Source of the DNA: Lucinisca nassula
Lineage: Eukaryota; Mollusca; Bivalvia; Lucinida; Lucinidae
Assembly (NCBI GenBank): GCA_963580285.1
Contig: OY757025.1
Coordinates: 122,904,742 to 122,968,741 of the forward strand
Length of the DNA: 64,000 bases
Reading direction: 5' to 3'
Numbering within the stretch: position 1 is the first letter of the stretch; every line of letters starts with the position of its first letter. A program made the position numbers and the translations under genes. Shown here in pieces: positions 1 through 7,604 of the stretch. The notes under the pieces are model-generated. The model was not told where the DNA came from and made no database searches. It saw nothing but the letters and a program-made list of their open reading frames with translations.

Positions 1-569
1 TCTAATTTCAATTCTGCTATAGCATCATTCACCAAACACTTATATTCTGGATGCTCAAATCTCACTGTTGTTATCTCTCCAAACTCTTTATTTTCCACTG
101 GAACAACAGCCAACACAGTACTCGGCATACCATCTAAATAATTATTTGAAGTATTAATCTGTTCCAAATGAACATACAATGATTTATAAACAGCAAAATC
201 TACAGTCTCACCATAATGAGTTTCATTAACAGCAAACTTTCGCTTATTTCCAAACCCCAACATTTGTTTTAAGCCCTTGCTTATCTTCAATTCATCCGGT
301 GTAATTAAAGAAGCAATTCCATTTGTTTCATTTACAGATAATGTAATATTATTACTTTGAAATAAACCTGCTATTTGTTGGAAACTATAATAACCATCTA
401 TAATCTTATGAGGTCTCTCTCCAGTCTTCTGCAAATATTCATCAACAACATTATACCATCCAACACCATATGTTATAGATTTCAAACCAATACGTTTATT
501 CCCATCTCTGTTATCAATGTATTGTTGCAAGTTTATTGTCTTGTCAATATTCGAAATTGTATGATACAT
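1..569 (-). CDS. Minor capsid (penton-like) protein, N-terminal part, cut by window edge
   Basis: Reading the minus strand from the ATG at 569-567, the frame stays open for 189 codons to the first base of the window. The protein begins MYHTISNID and contains YIDNRDGNKRIGLKSI, GYYSFQQIAGLF, NETNGIASL and RFEHPEYKCLVND. This pattern is what I recognise as the penton/minor capsid protein conserved in Polintons and adintoviruses, expected to form a single jelly-roll at capsid vertices. It is divergent from the 423-aa gene at 601, and they share a 31-bp AT-only spacer. The start is supported by the AAAAATG context used by most genes of the element. The C-terminal half lies outside the window. Assignment rests on remembered family similarity, not on a search. 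Confidence 0.75.
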   Translation of the reverse strand, partial: MYHTISNIDKTINLQQYIDNRDGNKRIGLKSITYGVGWYNVVDEYLQKTGERPHKIIDGYYSFQQIAGLFQSNNITLSVNETNGIASLITPDELKISKGLKQMLGFGNKRKFAVNETHYGETVDFAVYKSLYVHLEQINTSNNYLDGMPSTVLAVVPVENKEFGEITTVRFEHPEYKCLVNDAIAELKL

Positions 570-600
570 TTTTATTTTTTATATATAATCAATAATAAAA
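570..600. promoter_or_regulatory. Divergent AT-only spacer between penton and 423-aa gene
   Basis: A 31-bp, almost pure A/T segment separates two divergent start codons. Both directions end in TAAAAATG or a close variant. It must hold both 5' control regions or lie between very short leaders. This is inferred from position and the recurrent motif only. Confidence 0.4.
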
Positions 601-1872
601 ATGATAACCAAAGAATTTAAATACAATGATGACGCTCATTACCCTCACAGTAGCACATTTAAATCAAAACAAATAGATATCATAAATCAAAACATAGCAA
701 TCACATCTGACAATAAGAACTTCAAAACATCTTTTCCAAACTTATTTCAAAACTATCAAAATCCAACATTACACACCAATGAACCGTGGAATACATGGCT
801 TCATTCATCATTTGACTGGTGGCAATGTCAATTAAATTTTGCTGTTTGGTGTGCCACTGCAGGATGTGGTGTAAGTTATCAAGACCATTTGCAAAACACT
901 TCAGGACCAACTAAAACAGTATATACATTTCATGTTTATTATTGTATTGCTCGTATTTTGAAAGAACTTAAAACACCTTTACCAACAGATGAATCATTTT
1001 GTTATTACAAAAACCCATACGACAAAGCAGCCTATCAAAAGTTATGCAATGAATTCAATGTTGAATCTAATACAGATTTGCGTCAAAAATTAGAAAGGAG
1101 TTCTAAATGCAGTGGTCTAGGGAGTTACACACAATATTTTAAACCAAGTGGAAAATATAGACAAGAACATCGAAGTGAAGGTCCATTCTTTAATCCAAAT
1201 GATAAAATAGAACATACAGTAGATATAAGTGACGCCTGGACAATGTTTATATTAGACAAATCAGAAGGCTTCACAAAAACAGGTATTGAACGAATTAACG
1301 AAAGTATTAGGATATTCGTATGGGCACTATTAGGAGCACAATCTCAAACACGTGTAGAAATACTAAAAATAGGCACAGGATTTGATGCTCAAAAACAATT
1401 CTTAGCAAATGTTCAAGATGCAATTAACAGTCCAATCGATTTGCCTACTCAAATATCAAAATATCAAAATGTATTGAAATACGCAAGAAGTAAAGTTGAT
1501 TACACATATGGACTTGGTCTCTATATGTCTTCCAGTGATATGATTTTACAAATTGGCACTATCGCTGGATATAATAATAAAATTGTAATTGCAACAGAAA
1601 ATCAAACACTTGGTTTCAATAGTGATGTAAATGTTAAACCTGTTGCACCTACTACACAACCTGCAACTATACAAGGTACACCAACAAAGAAATCTCTACC
1701 AGAACCAAAACATCAGGAAACAAAAACAAAGAAATCTCTACCAGAACCTGTTAAACATCAAACTGTTCAACCCACGAAAGAATCAACACAACACGAAGAA
1801 ACTAAAACAGCAATAATAGTAGGAAGTATAGTAATAGGTATTGTTGCACTAACTATTTATGAGATTTACTAA
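601..1872 (+). CDS. Polinton-associated 423-aa protein with C-terminal membrane anchor
   Basis: Function unknown. The N-terminal 330 residues look like a folded domain rich in W, Y and C, with NEPWNTWLHSSFDWWQCQ and CATAGCGVSY near residues 60-95. A Pro/Thr/Gln/Lys-rich stalk follows (about 345-400) and contains two copies of KKSLPEP. A single hydrophobic segment, AIIVGSIVIGIVALTIY, ends the protein. A folded ectodomain, low-complexity stalk and C-terminal anchor suggest a membrane-associated structural protein, or one that anchors during assembly; this is inference. I recall similar unnamed proteins beside capsid genes in cnidarian and mollusc Polintons. It is convergent with the 450-aa gene and the two reading frames overlap by 20 bp (1853-1872). 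The TAATAAAAATG start context matches its neighbours. Confidence 0.65.
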   Translation: MITKEFKYNDDAHYPHSSTFKSKQIDIINQNIAITSDNKNFKTSFPNLFQNYQNPTLHTNEPWNTWLHSSFDWWQCQLNFAVWCATAGCGVSYQDHLQNTSGPTKTVYTFHVYYCIARILKELKTPLPTDESFCYYKNPYDKAAYQKLCNEFNVESNTDLRQKLERSSKCSGLGSYTQYFKPSGKYRQEHRSEGPFFNPNDKIEHTVDISDAWTMFILDKSEGFTKTGIERINESIRIFVWALLGAQSQTRVEILKIGTGFDAQKQFLANVQDAINSPIDLPTQISKYQNVLKYARSKVDYTYGLGLYMSSSDMILQIGTIAGYNNKIVIATENQTLGFNSDVNVKPVAPTTQPATIQGTPTKKSLPEPKHQETKTKKSLPEPVKHQTVQPTKESTQHEETKTAIIVGSIVIGIVALTIYEIY

Positions 1873-3205
1873 TATACTCTCTTGCAGCAGTAAACAATAA
1901 CCCAACAACAAGGATAACCAATGCCCAGAGATGTTCGCCAAACCAACCAATAACTTTTCCAGTAGTAGATAACAACCAAGACGCAATGGCACCAATAATA
2001 CCCGGTAGCGCTGCTGCTGCTTTTCCTGCAAGATTGGCTAATAGTTTACCAAGATTACTTAATTGTTTTTTTATCCATTTTTCTATACCATCTTTTGACG
2101 GTGGTTTAGGGGTTATAGGTCCACCACCAGCAGTAGGAATAACAGCCTCAACAATAACACCAATAATCATTCCAAAAGCAGTTAAAACACTAACAATTGT
2201 AATGCCTTGTTCTCTGAATAATGTTCTAATTCTTTCACCCAATGTAGTGTCTTCTTTTAATACTTTGTTTATAGTCTCTTTGATTCTATTTACCTGACTA
2301 CGTAGTTTTTCTTTATTAACATTAATAACTTCCAATCTTGCACTTCTCTCACTTTCTAACTCTTTGATTCGACTACTTATCCTCTCTATTTGAAATTCAT
2401 CATTGTCTGCTTTGGCTTGTTCTAATTTTGTATTTTCTTTTGCTAAGTCTTTATTTGTTTCACTCAGTTTTGCCAATTCATTTGCTATCTCTTCTTTGAC
2501 TGTTGTCATTGCATTTGCTATTCCATCAATCTCTCTTTTTGTCCAATCTGTTTGTGTTCCTGCTTCACTATTAACATTTTCAGTGAATGATGTTTCTAAT
2601 GTTTTCACAGATGTTTCTACATTATTTGTGGTTTCTAATAGTTCTTGTGCTTCTTGTTGTGATGATACATCAGTATCAAGATTTGATTGAAGTTCTCTTG
2701 ATAATAATATGGATTGTGTGTCTTTCAACTGGTTTTCTATTAAAGTTGTGAGCGCAAGTCTACCTTCTTTAAGTCTTGTAGCAGATGGTTTAAAATCATC
2801 TACATCTAATACATTCCTAACAAAATCAACACCATATTTCCTTTGCAAAGTATTAAATGATAAAAATGTTGCTATTTCATCTGGTGCATTGGAACGATAA
2901 TATGTTAATGCAACATTATTACCATCACTATCCTTTACATATAACATTGGTCTCCCTATATCATCTTTCTTGAGAGACAAACCTTTGATTTTACGTTTAG
3001 GTTCTTCATTCCTTTCGTAAAATCTATCTATCATTTTTTGACCTATGCTATTAAGCAGAGTTTTCCTATCATCACCGGTTAAATCATTCAAACCAGCAAA
3101 CTGACTATTTAATGTTCTCTGAAACTCTTCTTCATCTGTAAAAGATGTTTCTGCTTCTTTATCATAATCATCCTTATCATACTCAGGATTTTCATATTCA
3201 GCCAT
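1853..3205 (-). CDS. Polinton-associated 450-aa coiled-coil and membrane-segment protein
   Basis: Function unknown. The N-terminus is very acidic (EYENPEYDKDDYDKEAE), followed by a globular region with GRPMLYVKDSDGNNV. Residues about 150-320 form a long predicted coiled coil rich in E, K, L, N and Q. After LFREQGITIVSVLTAFGMII, a hydrophobic helix, comes a Gly/Pro linker (TAGGGPITPKPP), amphipathic Ala/Gly-rich helices and a last membrane segment (LWALVILVVGLLFTA) before a basic tail. This layout of coiled coil plus several hydrophobic helices is what I remember for a conserved Polinton protein next to the major capsid gene; a virion-internal or membrane-active role is plausible but unproven. 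It shares a 45-bp divergent spacer with the capsid gene and tail-overlaps the 423-aa gene. Confidence 0.65.
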   Translation of the reverse strand: MAEYENPEYDKDDYDKEAETSFTDEEEFQRTLNSQFAGLNDLTGDDRKTLLNSIGQKMIDRFYERNEEPKRKIKGLSLKKDDIGRPMLYVKDSDGNNVALTYYRSNAPDEIATFLSFNTLQRKYGVDFVRNVLDVDDFKPSATRLKEGRLALTTLIENQLKDTQSILLSRELQSNLDTDVSSQQEAQELLETTNNVETSVKTLETSFTENVNSEAGTQTDWTKREIDGIANAMTTVKEEIANELAKLSETNKDLAKENTKLEQAKADNDEFQIERISSRIKELESERSARLEVINVNKEKLRSQVNRIKETINKVLKEDTTLGERIRTLFREQGITIVSVLTAFGMIIGVIVEAVIPTAGGGPITPKPPSKDGIEKWIKKQLSNLGKLLANLAGKAAAALPGIIGAIASWLLSTTGKVIGWFGEHLWALVILVVGLLFTAAREYISKSHK

Positions 3206-3250
3206 TATTTATTTATTATTTAAAAATATTTTTTATCTTTTAATAAAAAC
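3206..3250. promoter_or_regulatory. Divergent promoter region of 450-aa gene and major capsid gene
   Basis: These 45 bp of nearly pure A/T between two divergent ATGs contain AAAAATATTTTTTAT, close to the AATATTTTTTTT motif seen before the ATPase gene and one of the small genes. A shared bidirectional promoter is inferred. Confidence 0.45.
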
Positions 3251-4516
3251 ATGTCAGCCTACGGAGATAAACTAAACCCTTACAGAAAATTAAGAGAACC
3301 ACGAGGTGTGAGAGGTATCCGTCAAAGTGTAGTGATAACCAATAATCCATCAACTATTGACCAAAATCAACAATTGTTAGTGAGATTTCCTAATCTAAGT
3401 GGTAATGATGTTATTGTTCCCGGAACAGTCAGATTAGCATTTGAAATTGAACTAACCTCTAGAGATGTAAATGCAACTATATTTCAAAACATAGGAAGAG
3501 CAATAATTAAGAAAACAACAATTAGAATTAGTGGAAATGAAGATATGTCCATTGACGATAGTGACATCTATCATTGTTATATTGATTTATGGAAGTCTAT
3601 TACAGAACGCGCAAATATGGCATACCAAGGCATTGGCAAAGAGAACATGTTGAAACATAGAGTGGGTGCAGAAAACGCAGCAGAAGATAAAGAAGATCAA
3701 GCCATCGCAAAAGCATATGGAAACAGGTTTTGCATCCCACTTGATTTTGAATTATTGGAAACCCATATGCCATTTTATCAAGCCGGATTAGGAGATAGAC
3801 TTGAATATGAACTTACATTCAATGATTATAATAAAGTAATTAAATCAGGCGATGCAACTTCATCTTATACAATCAAAAATATTTGTTTGGAATTTGATAT
3901 TGTTTCTGATACTGAATTAGCAAGACAAATAAGACAGCAAGTTGATGGTAAAATGGTTATTTTGTATGACAGAATACTAAGACACAGAAAAATAACTAAA
4001 AACAAATCTGATACACTATGGAATATCAATCTAAATGTTCCTGCAAGAAGTATGAAAGGAATTCTTATGCTATTCGAAGATCCTGAAAGGGCCAGCACAG
4101 AAGAATATTATAATCCAGAAATTACAAAAGTGGAAATGACAATAGAAGGGATTCCGAATCAATTGTATAGTCAAGGAATGAAGTCCCACCAACACTGGGA
4201 CGAAATAAATAAATTCTTTGCTTTGAATTCAAAAAGAAACAAAGAAACAAGTATGGTCGTTAAAGATTTATATTTTACTGATACAACAATAGAAAAATAT
4301 CTAACGAACAGGTATGCTTTATGGTTGGATTTACGTTCAACTGATGATAATACACTTCATGGTTCTGGAAGAAGAATTGAAAATGCATCAGAAGGTATCA
4401 CAATACAAATAACGAAAGAAGCAGGAGCAGATGAACCAATCAATCTTTATTTGTTTGTTATACAAGATGCACAAATCAACTTTGAAGATGGTAGATTTAA
4501 AGAAGTCAGTTATTAA
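3251..4516 (+). CDS. Major capsid protein (double jelly-roll type)
   Basis: This 421-aa protein has the features I associate with Polinton/adintovirus hexon-like capsid proteins: an N-terminal strand region (RQSVVITNNPSTID), FPNLSGNDVIVPGTVRLAFEI, and the conserved central stretch CIPLDFELLETHMPFYQAGL followed by DRLEYELTFNDY. A second half with a similar strand pattern (SMKGILMLFEDP) ends in LYLFVIQDAQINFEDGRF. Length fits the family. It should assemble as trimers into the icosahedral shell. The reading frame is intact with no internal stop. It lies directly before the packaging ATPase, 22 bp apart, the usual morphogenesis-gene neighbourhood. Assignment is from family memory plus context; a structure prediction would be decisive. 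Confidence 0.8.
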   Translation: MSAYGDKLNPYRKLREPRGVRGIRQSVVITNNPSTIDQNQQLLVRFPNLSGNDVIVPGTVRLAFEIELTSRDVNATIFQNIGRAIIKKTTIRISGNEDMSIDDSDIYHCYIDLWKSITERANMAYQGIGKENMLKHRVGAENAAEDKEDQAIAKAYGNRFCIPLDFELLETHMPFYQAGLGDRLEYELTFNDYNKVIKSGDATSSYTIKNICLEFDIVSDTELARQIRQQVDGKMVILYDRILRHRKITKNKSDTLWNINLNVPARSMKGILMLFEDPERASTEEYYNPEITKVEMTIEGIPNQLYSQGMKSHQHWDEINKFFALNSKRNKETSMVVKDLYFTDTTIEKYLTNRYALWLDLRSTDDNTLHGSGRRIENASEGITIQITKEAGADEPINLYLFVIQDAQINFEDGRFKEVSY

Positions 4517-4538
4517 TATTTTTTTTTTACAAATAAAA
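4517..4538 (+). promoter_or_regulatory. AATATTTTTTTTT motif before the ATPase start
   Basis: The capsid stop is followed by TAATATTTTTTTTTAC and then AAATAAAAATG. The same arrangement (AATA plus a T run, then A-rich sequence, then ATG) occurs at 6512-6544 and in weaker form before other genes. A late-type promoter or initiator is inferred. Confidence 0.45.
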
Positions 4539-5168
4539 ATGGAACTACCAAAATATCCTCATTGTGCTATTATATGTGGTCAAACTGGATGCGGGAAAAC
4601 AGAGTTTGTCCTTGACCTTTTGGAAGAGGAATATCGTCAAGTATTTAAACATATTGTTATACTTTGCCCAACCATTCAATGGAATAAGGCTTATAAAAAT
4701 CGTGAGTGGATTGGTGATGTCAGGAAACCTAAAACAAAGAATCTTATAATTGTTAATCCTATTATTAATGATGAAGAGAAATTACAAGAACTACTAAGAA
4801 TGTTCTTTAATAAATATGCTGGTCATTCTACTCTCTACATTATTGATGATTGCAGTGCAACGAAAGAACTAACAAAGAAAAAAGATATGTTATCAGAATT
4901 AGCATTTTCTGGTAGGCATGCAGAACAATCAGTGTGGGTTATTTCGCAGAGATATAATTCTGTGTTAAAAGATTTAAGAGAACAAACAAAATGGCTATGC
5001 ATGTTCTACACAAAAGATAGAGATAGTTTTGAAAATTGTTTAAGAGAGAATGATGTTATTCCTACTTTGGAAGAACGACAGAGAATAAAAGAAGAACTGA
5101 AAAAAAAGAAGCATCGTAAGTTAATTTTGAAGACTGACCAGCCTACTGGTTATTGGTTGGTTGATTGA
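4539..5168 (+). CDS. DNA-packaging ATPase (FtsK/HerA/A32-type)
   Basis: From the ATG at 4539 the protein is 209 aa. Walker A is GQTGCGKT at residues 14-21, and Walker B is LYIIDD at about 99-104, followed by DCSATKEL. After it comes a conserved SGRHAEQSVWVISQRY segment, typical of viral genome-packaging ATPases of the Polinton/adintovirus/poxvirus A32 type. It would drive genome entry into the capsid. The frame is open upstream to 4431, but that extension overlaps the capsid gene; the start at 4539 is preferred because it follows the recurrent TAAAAATG context and puts Walker A at the usual distance. No break is seen. Confidence 0.88.
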   Translation: MELPKYPHCAIICGQTGCGKTEFVLDLLEEEYRQVFKHIVILCPTIQWNKAYKNREWIGDVRKPKTKNLIIVNPIINDEEKLQELLRMFFNKYAGHSTLYIIDDCSATKELTKKKDMLSELAFSGRHAEQSVWVISQRYNSVLKDLREQTKWLCMFYTKDRDSFENCLRENDVIPTLEERQRIKEELKKKKHRKLILKTDQPTGYWLVD

Positions 5169-5425
5169 TTATTTTTTTTTTTAGCAATGATTAAGTAATG
5201 CTTATACAATGCTGTAGCAAATCTTATGTAATGCTATAGCAAATCTTAAGTAATGCTTATGCAATGTTTTAAGTAAAATAGCAATACTAAAAAACAATGC
5301 TGTTAGAAATATTATCAATCACTGCAATCTTATCAATAATCATAACAAACACTGCAATCTTATCAATAGTCGGATATGCGATGTTTTATTTTTTAAAAAT
5401 AAAAAATAAATTACATAAAATAAAA
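5169..5425 (+). promoter_or_regulatory. Intergenic spacer with short direct repeats
   Basis: This is the longest spacer in the core gene block. It opens with a T run, then carries imperfect copies of AAGTAATGCTTATRCAATG and AATGCTRTAGCAAATCTTA between 5190 and 5275. AACACTGCAATCTTATCAAT recurs near 5348 after a close copy near 5322. An open frame from 5297 encodes a hydrophobic stretch, but I do not count it as coding: the downstream ATG at 5426 has the element's usual start context and the repeats look regulatory. Confidence 0.4.
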
Positions 5426-5905
5426 ATGAATGCTGAAGAATTATTACAAGACATTGAATGTGAAAGCACTTATGTAGAAAATAATGAACAAGAAACAAAA
5501 CGTGAGCGATTATCAGCCATTGTTGCAGGCGGTGGTAGTAAGCAGTATCTTGGTAAAGACTTACAACTATCAGACATTGATACAATGACAGCAGAACAAA
5601 TAAACAAACTTTACTGCAGATATGAAGCAAGATTGGGAGCAAGTATGACTAAGACATTGGGTAATTCTTTCATTAACTTATACGTTATGGGTGTATCAAA
5701 GTATTTCAATGTTGTTAATCCACCTAAACTGATACAAGACTTAGAGGAAGACCCTTTTATCAATCACGCTTCGACAAGTTCTTGTTGTGAATTGTATTAT
5801 AGATATGGAATGTATCTTGCTCCATTAACTGCAATGCTAACAACAGCAAGACATATTGATTTTAATAAAAAAGAAAATATCCCCTTAGAAAAAGATAATG
5901 AGTGA
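5426..5905 (+). CDS. Polinton-associated 159-aa protein of unknown function
   Basis: Starting at the ATG at 5426 (context ATAAAATAAAAATG), the product is 159 aa: an acidic N-terminus (NAEELLQDIECESTYVE), a charged helix, then a mostly helical domain with INKLYCRYEARLGASMTKTL, FINLYVMGVSKYF, DPFINHASTSSCCELYYRYG and MYLAPLTAMLTTARHIDF. I recognise this pattern from other Polintons but know no function; it is likely a virion-related protein from its place among structural genes. The frame is open a further 43 codons upstream (from 5297) and would add a hydrophobic leader, which I consider less likely. Its stop overlaps the next gene by 8 bp. Confidence 0.7.
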   Translation: MNAEELLQDIECESTYVENNEQETKRERLSAIVAGGGSKQYLGKDLQLSDIDTMTAEQINKLYCRYEARLGASMTKTLGNSFINLYVMGVSKYFNVVNPPKLIQDLEEDPFINHASTSSCCELYYRYGMYLAPLTAMLTTARHIDFNKKENIPLEKDNE

Positions 5906-6245
5906 TAGTGAAGTTAAAACAAAAGACCCAAGACGAGTAGTTGCTGGTAAGAAAGGTGCAGAAGCAAGAAAAAGAAATGCAGAATTAAGAAGAAAGGAGA
6001 CTGATACTATAAAGAAAGAAAACATGGAATTAAAATCTATAACAAAAGATGATGAAGTCGGCTCTCCAAATTCACAGAATATAAATATATACTAAAATTA
6101 TATACCATTATGCATAACAGTTGGAGTTGTTGGAATAGGATTGTATATGTACAAGTCTAAACAAGTTGTACCACAACAACCTATGATGCAACAACCTGCA
6201 CCTATTATACAACAAAAAGAAATTGACCCATTTGAATTTAATTAA
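5898..6245 (+). pseudogene. Small basic protein with membrane segment, interrupted by an in-frame stop
   Basis: The first 65 codons encode a soluble basic N-terminus containing RRVVAGKKGAEARKRNAELRR. A TAA at 6093-6095 ends the frame, but the same frame then stays open to 6245 and encodes a hydrophobic segment (ITVGVVGIGLYMY) and a Gln/Pro-rich tail ending in DPFEFN. A basic head, single membrane helix and polar tail make a coherent single protein, so I read this as one gene with a nonsense mutation; stop readthrough is less likely because the context is not one of the known leaky ones. The start overlaps the previous gene's stop in the form ATGAGTGA. Function unknown. Confidence 0.6.
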
Positions 6246-6274
6246 TTTAAAAAAATAATATTCTCATTAAAAAA

Positions 6275-6511
6275 ATGACAACCTCAATAGACGGAAAACA
6301 AATTGCAAACATGTTATATCATGCTGGAGTGGAAACTGTATTAACTGTTGGATATTCAGAATTAGGTAGAAAACTATTGAAAAGACCAGCACCAAAAGTA
6401 GATTTTAATATGACAGATATTGGTATGTTGTCCATTGATATATTACTTGCAATGGCAACAAAGGATATGCTTGTTAAGCAAGGTATTATTCCTGCAGATA
6501 TTATGAAGTAA
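6275..6511 (+). CDS. Small 78-aa protein, paralogue of the next gene
   Basis: This short intact frame encodes an amphipathic/hydrophobic protein with VGYSELGRKLLKRPAPKVDF in the middle and LLAMATKDMLVKQGI near the end. It starts at ATTAAAAAAATG after TAATATTCTC. The gene at 6545 shares the pattern GY-x4-(T/R)KL(L/M)KR-x4-K-x-DFN, so the two look like a tandem duplication. Two moderately hydrophobic helices suggest a small membrane or capsid-associated protein. Function unknown; I recall similar small frames in other Polintons. Confidence 0.6.
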   Translation: MTTSIDGKQIANMLYHAGVETVLTVGYSELGRKLLKRPAPKVDFNMTDIGMLSIDILLAMATKDMLVKQGIIPADIMK

Positions 6512-6544
6512 TTTTAATATTTTTTTTTTATTCATCTAAAAAAA
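6512..6544 (+). promoter_or_regulatory. TTTTAATATTTTTTTTT motif before the 6545 gene
   Basis: Directly after the previous stop, TTTTAATATTTTTTTTTATTC and then TCTAAAAAAAATG reproduces the motif at 4517-4538 with nearly the same spacing to the ATG. Recurrence before different genes supports a promoter or initiator role. Confidence 0.45.
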
Positions 6545-6712
6545 ATGAGCACAACAAATAAGACATTGAAATTAGTATATGAAGGAGCGGTAGTATCTGC
6601 AATATCAATTGGATACATGACTATATTTACAAAATTAATGAAACGTCAAACAATAAAATATGATTTCAATGATTTCTTTTATATTGCTGGTTCTATAACT
6701 GGTGCAATGTAA
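6545..6712 (+). pseudogene. Second copy of the small paired gene, probably frameshifted near its end
   Basis: The open frame is 55 aa and resembles the protein encoded at 6275 (IGYMTIFTKLMKR then YDFN). It stops at 6710-6712, about 20 residues earlier than its paralogue. Skipping one base at that point opens another frame from 6711 to 6743 whose short translation resembles the paralogue's C-terminus (G-I/L-P pattern). I therefore read it as a one-base frameshift that shortens the protein; a naturally shorter paralogue is the alternative. It was too short for usual gene-length cut-offs. Confidence 0.5.
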
Positions 6713-6771
6713 AGGTATTCTACCAGTTTCATTATTTGGTTAATTATATATTTTTTTTCCATTATATAAAA

Positions 6772-7196
6772 ATGGCAAGTGCAGTAGCATTAATGGTTGG
6801 AGGAGCAATTACAAACGCCTTAGCCTTTTCAGGTAGTAATTATTTATTTTCATATATGGGTAGTAATAGTGATGAAGAGAGAAAACGACATGATAAAGCG
6901 ATGGAACAGTTAGAAGCAGCAACAACTGCGTGGAATGAGAAGAGAACAGAAAGATTGGATTTTATTAATGAACAGTTAAAAAAGGAACATCATGCTTTGA
7001 ATGAGTTCAGTGATGTTGATACTGCTATGAAACAGTATTACTATATTACAGGAAAACAATTACCAGATAATTATCCACACCAAAACCTACATTAAGTGAT
7101 TTTTACACTCCATCAGAAGACCAGAAAAATAGAGAGATTGCATTTGTTGTTGGTGGTATGGCATTGACAGGATTTGTTGCTTGGAAGTTGATGTAG
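6772..7196 (+). pseudogene. Conserved Polinton coiled-coil/membrane protein, frameshifted near 7080
   Basis: From the ATG at 6772 (TATATAAAAATG) the frame runs to 7095 and encodes a hydrophobic N-terminal segment (ASAVALMVGGAITNALAF), a charged coiled coil (EERKRHDKAMEQLEAA) and DVDTAMKQYYYITG. A different frame takes over around 7080 and continues to a stop at 7194-7196; it encodes LSDFYTPSEDQKNREIAF followed by a membrane helix. The two pieces together match the layout of a protein family I remember from many Polintons: N-terminal helix, coiled coil, then a C-terminal DFY motif and membrane anchor. The join needs a -1 shift, and no canonical slippery heptamer is visible, so a frameshift mutation is the simplest reading. 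Confidence 0.6.
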
Positions 7197-7226
7197 GTAA
7201 AAAAAAAATATTTTTTGACATAATCT

Positions 7227-7568
7227 TTATGCATGTAATTCTTTCTTTGGAAAAACTAAATCATAAGCATGATATTTATTTTTTTTATTATTCTTACATG
7301 GTTTCAAACCAAGTGGTCTTACATAAAATGGTGGTTCTTTACCTTCTATCTTCTTTGTGAGATGTGCAGGACTCCATACTTCACCATTGTCTTTGAGAGT
7401 TAAAATTACACTCACACCATTGTCTGTGTCAATTGTTCTGTAGTCAGTGATTGTATAAATGTTGTTGATTTCTAAATCAGTCCATTTCTTTGTGCTAAAT
7501 TGACTTTGTTCTTTTAACAACGCTTCAAATTCATCAGTTGAGATATTTTGAATATTGTTGTTTGACAT
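7227..7568 (-). CDS. Polinton-associated 113-aa protein of unknown function
   Basis: Small intact gene on the strand opposite to its neighbours, divergent from integrase. It has a helical N-terminus (STDEFEALLKEQSQF), then a probable beta-rich domain: YTITDYRTIDTDNGVSVILTL, EVWSPAHLTKKI, PPFYVRPLGLKPCKNN, KYHAYDLVFP. The strand pattern and charge could fit a small OB-like or nucleic-acid-binding fold, but this is speculation. I recall similar short proteins next to integrase or polymerase in animal Polintons, suggesting a link with replication or integration. ATG at 7568-7566 lies within a 36-bp divergent AT spacer. Confidence 0.55.
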   Translation of the reverse strand: MSNNNIQNISTDEFEALLKEQSQFSTKKWTDLEINNIYTITDYRTIDTDNGVSVILTLKDNGEVWSPAHLTKKIEGKEPPFYVRPLGLKPCKNNKKNKYHAYDLVFPKKELHA

Positions 7569-7604
7569 TTTTTATGTTTATAAAATTTTCTTAAATATAA
7601 ATAA
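7569..7604. promoter_or_regulatory. Divergent spacer between 113-aa gene and integrase
   Basis: 36 bp with about 90% A/T between two divergent ATGs; it contains TATAAAATTTTCTTAAATAT. It must serve both the 113-aa gene and the integrase gene, suggesting shared expression timing. Confidence 0.4.

Noticed and set aside
5297..5425. N-terminal hydrophobic extension of the 159-aa gene
   Set aside because: It lies in a repeat-containing spacer, and the ATG at 5426 has the start context shared by neighbouring genes; the extension looks like chance open frame.
6093..6095. Programmed stop readthrough
   Set aside because: TAA followed by AAT is not a recognised leaky context; a nonsense mutation is simpler.
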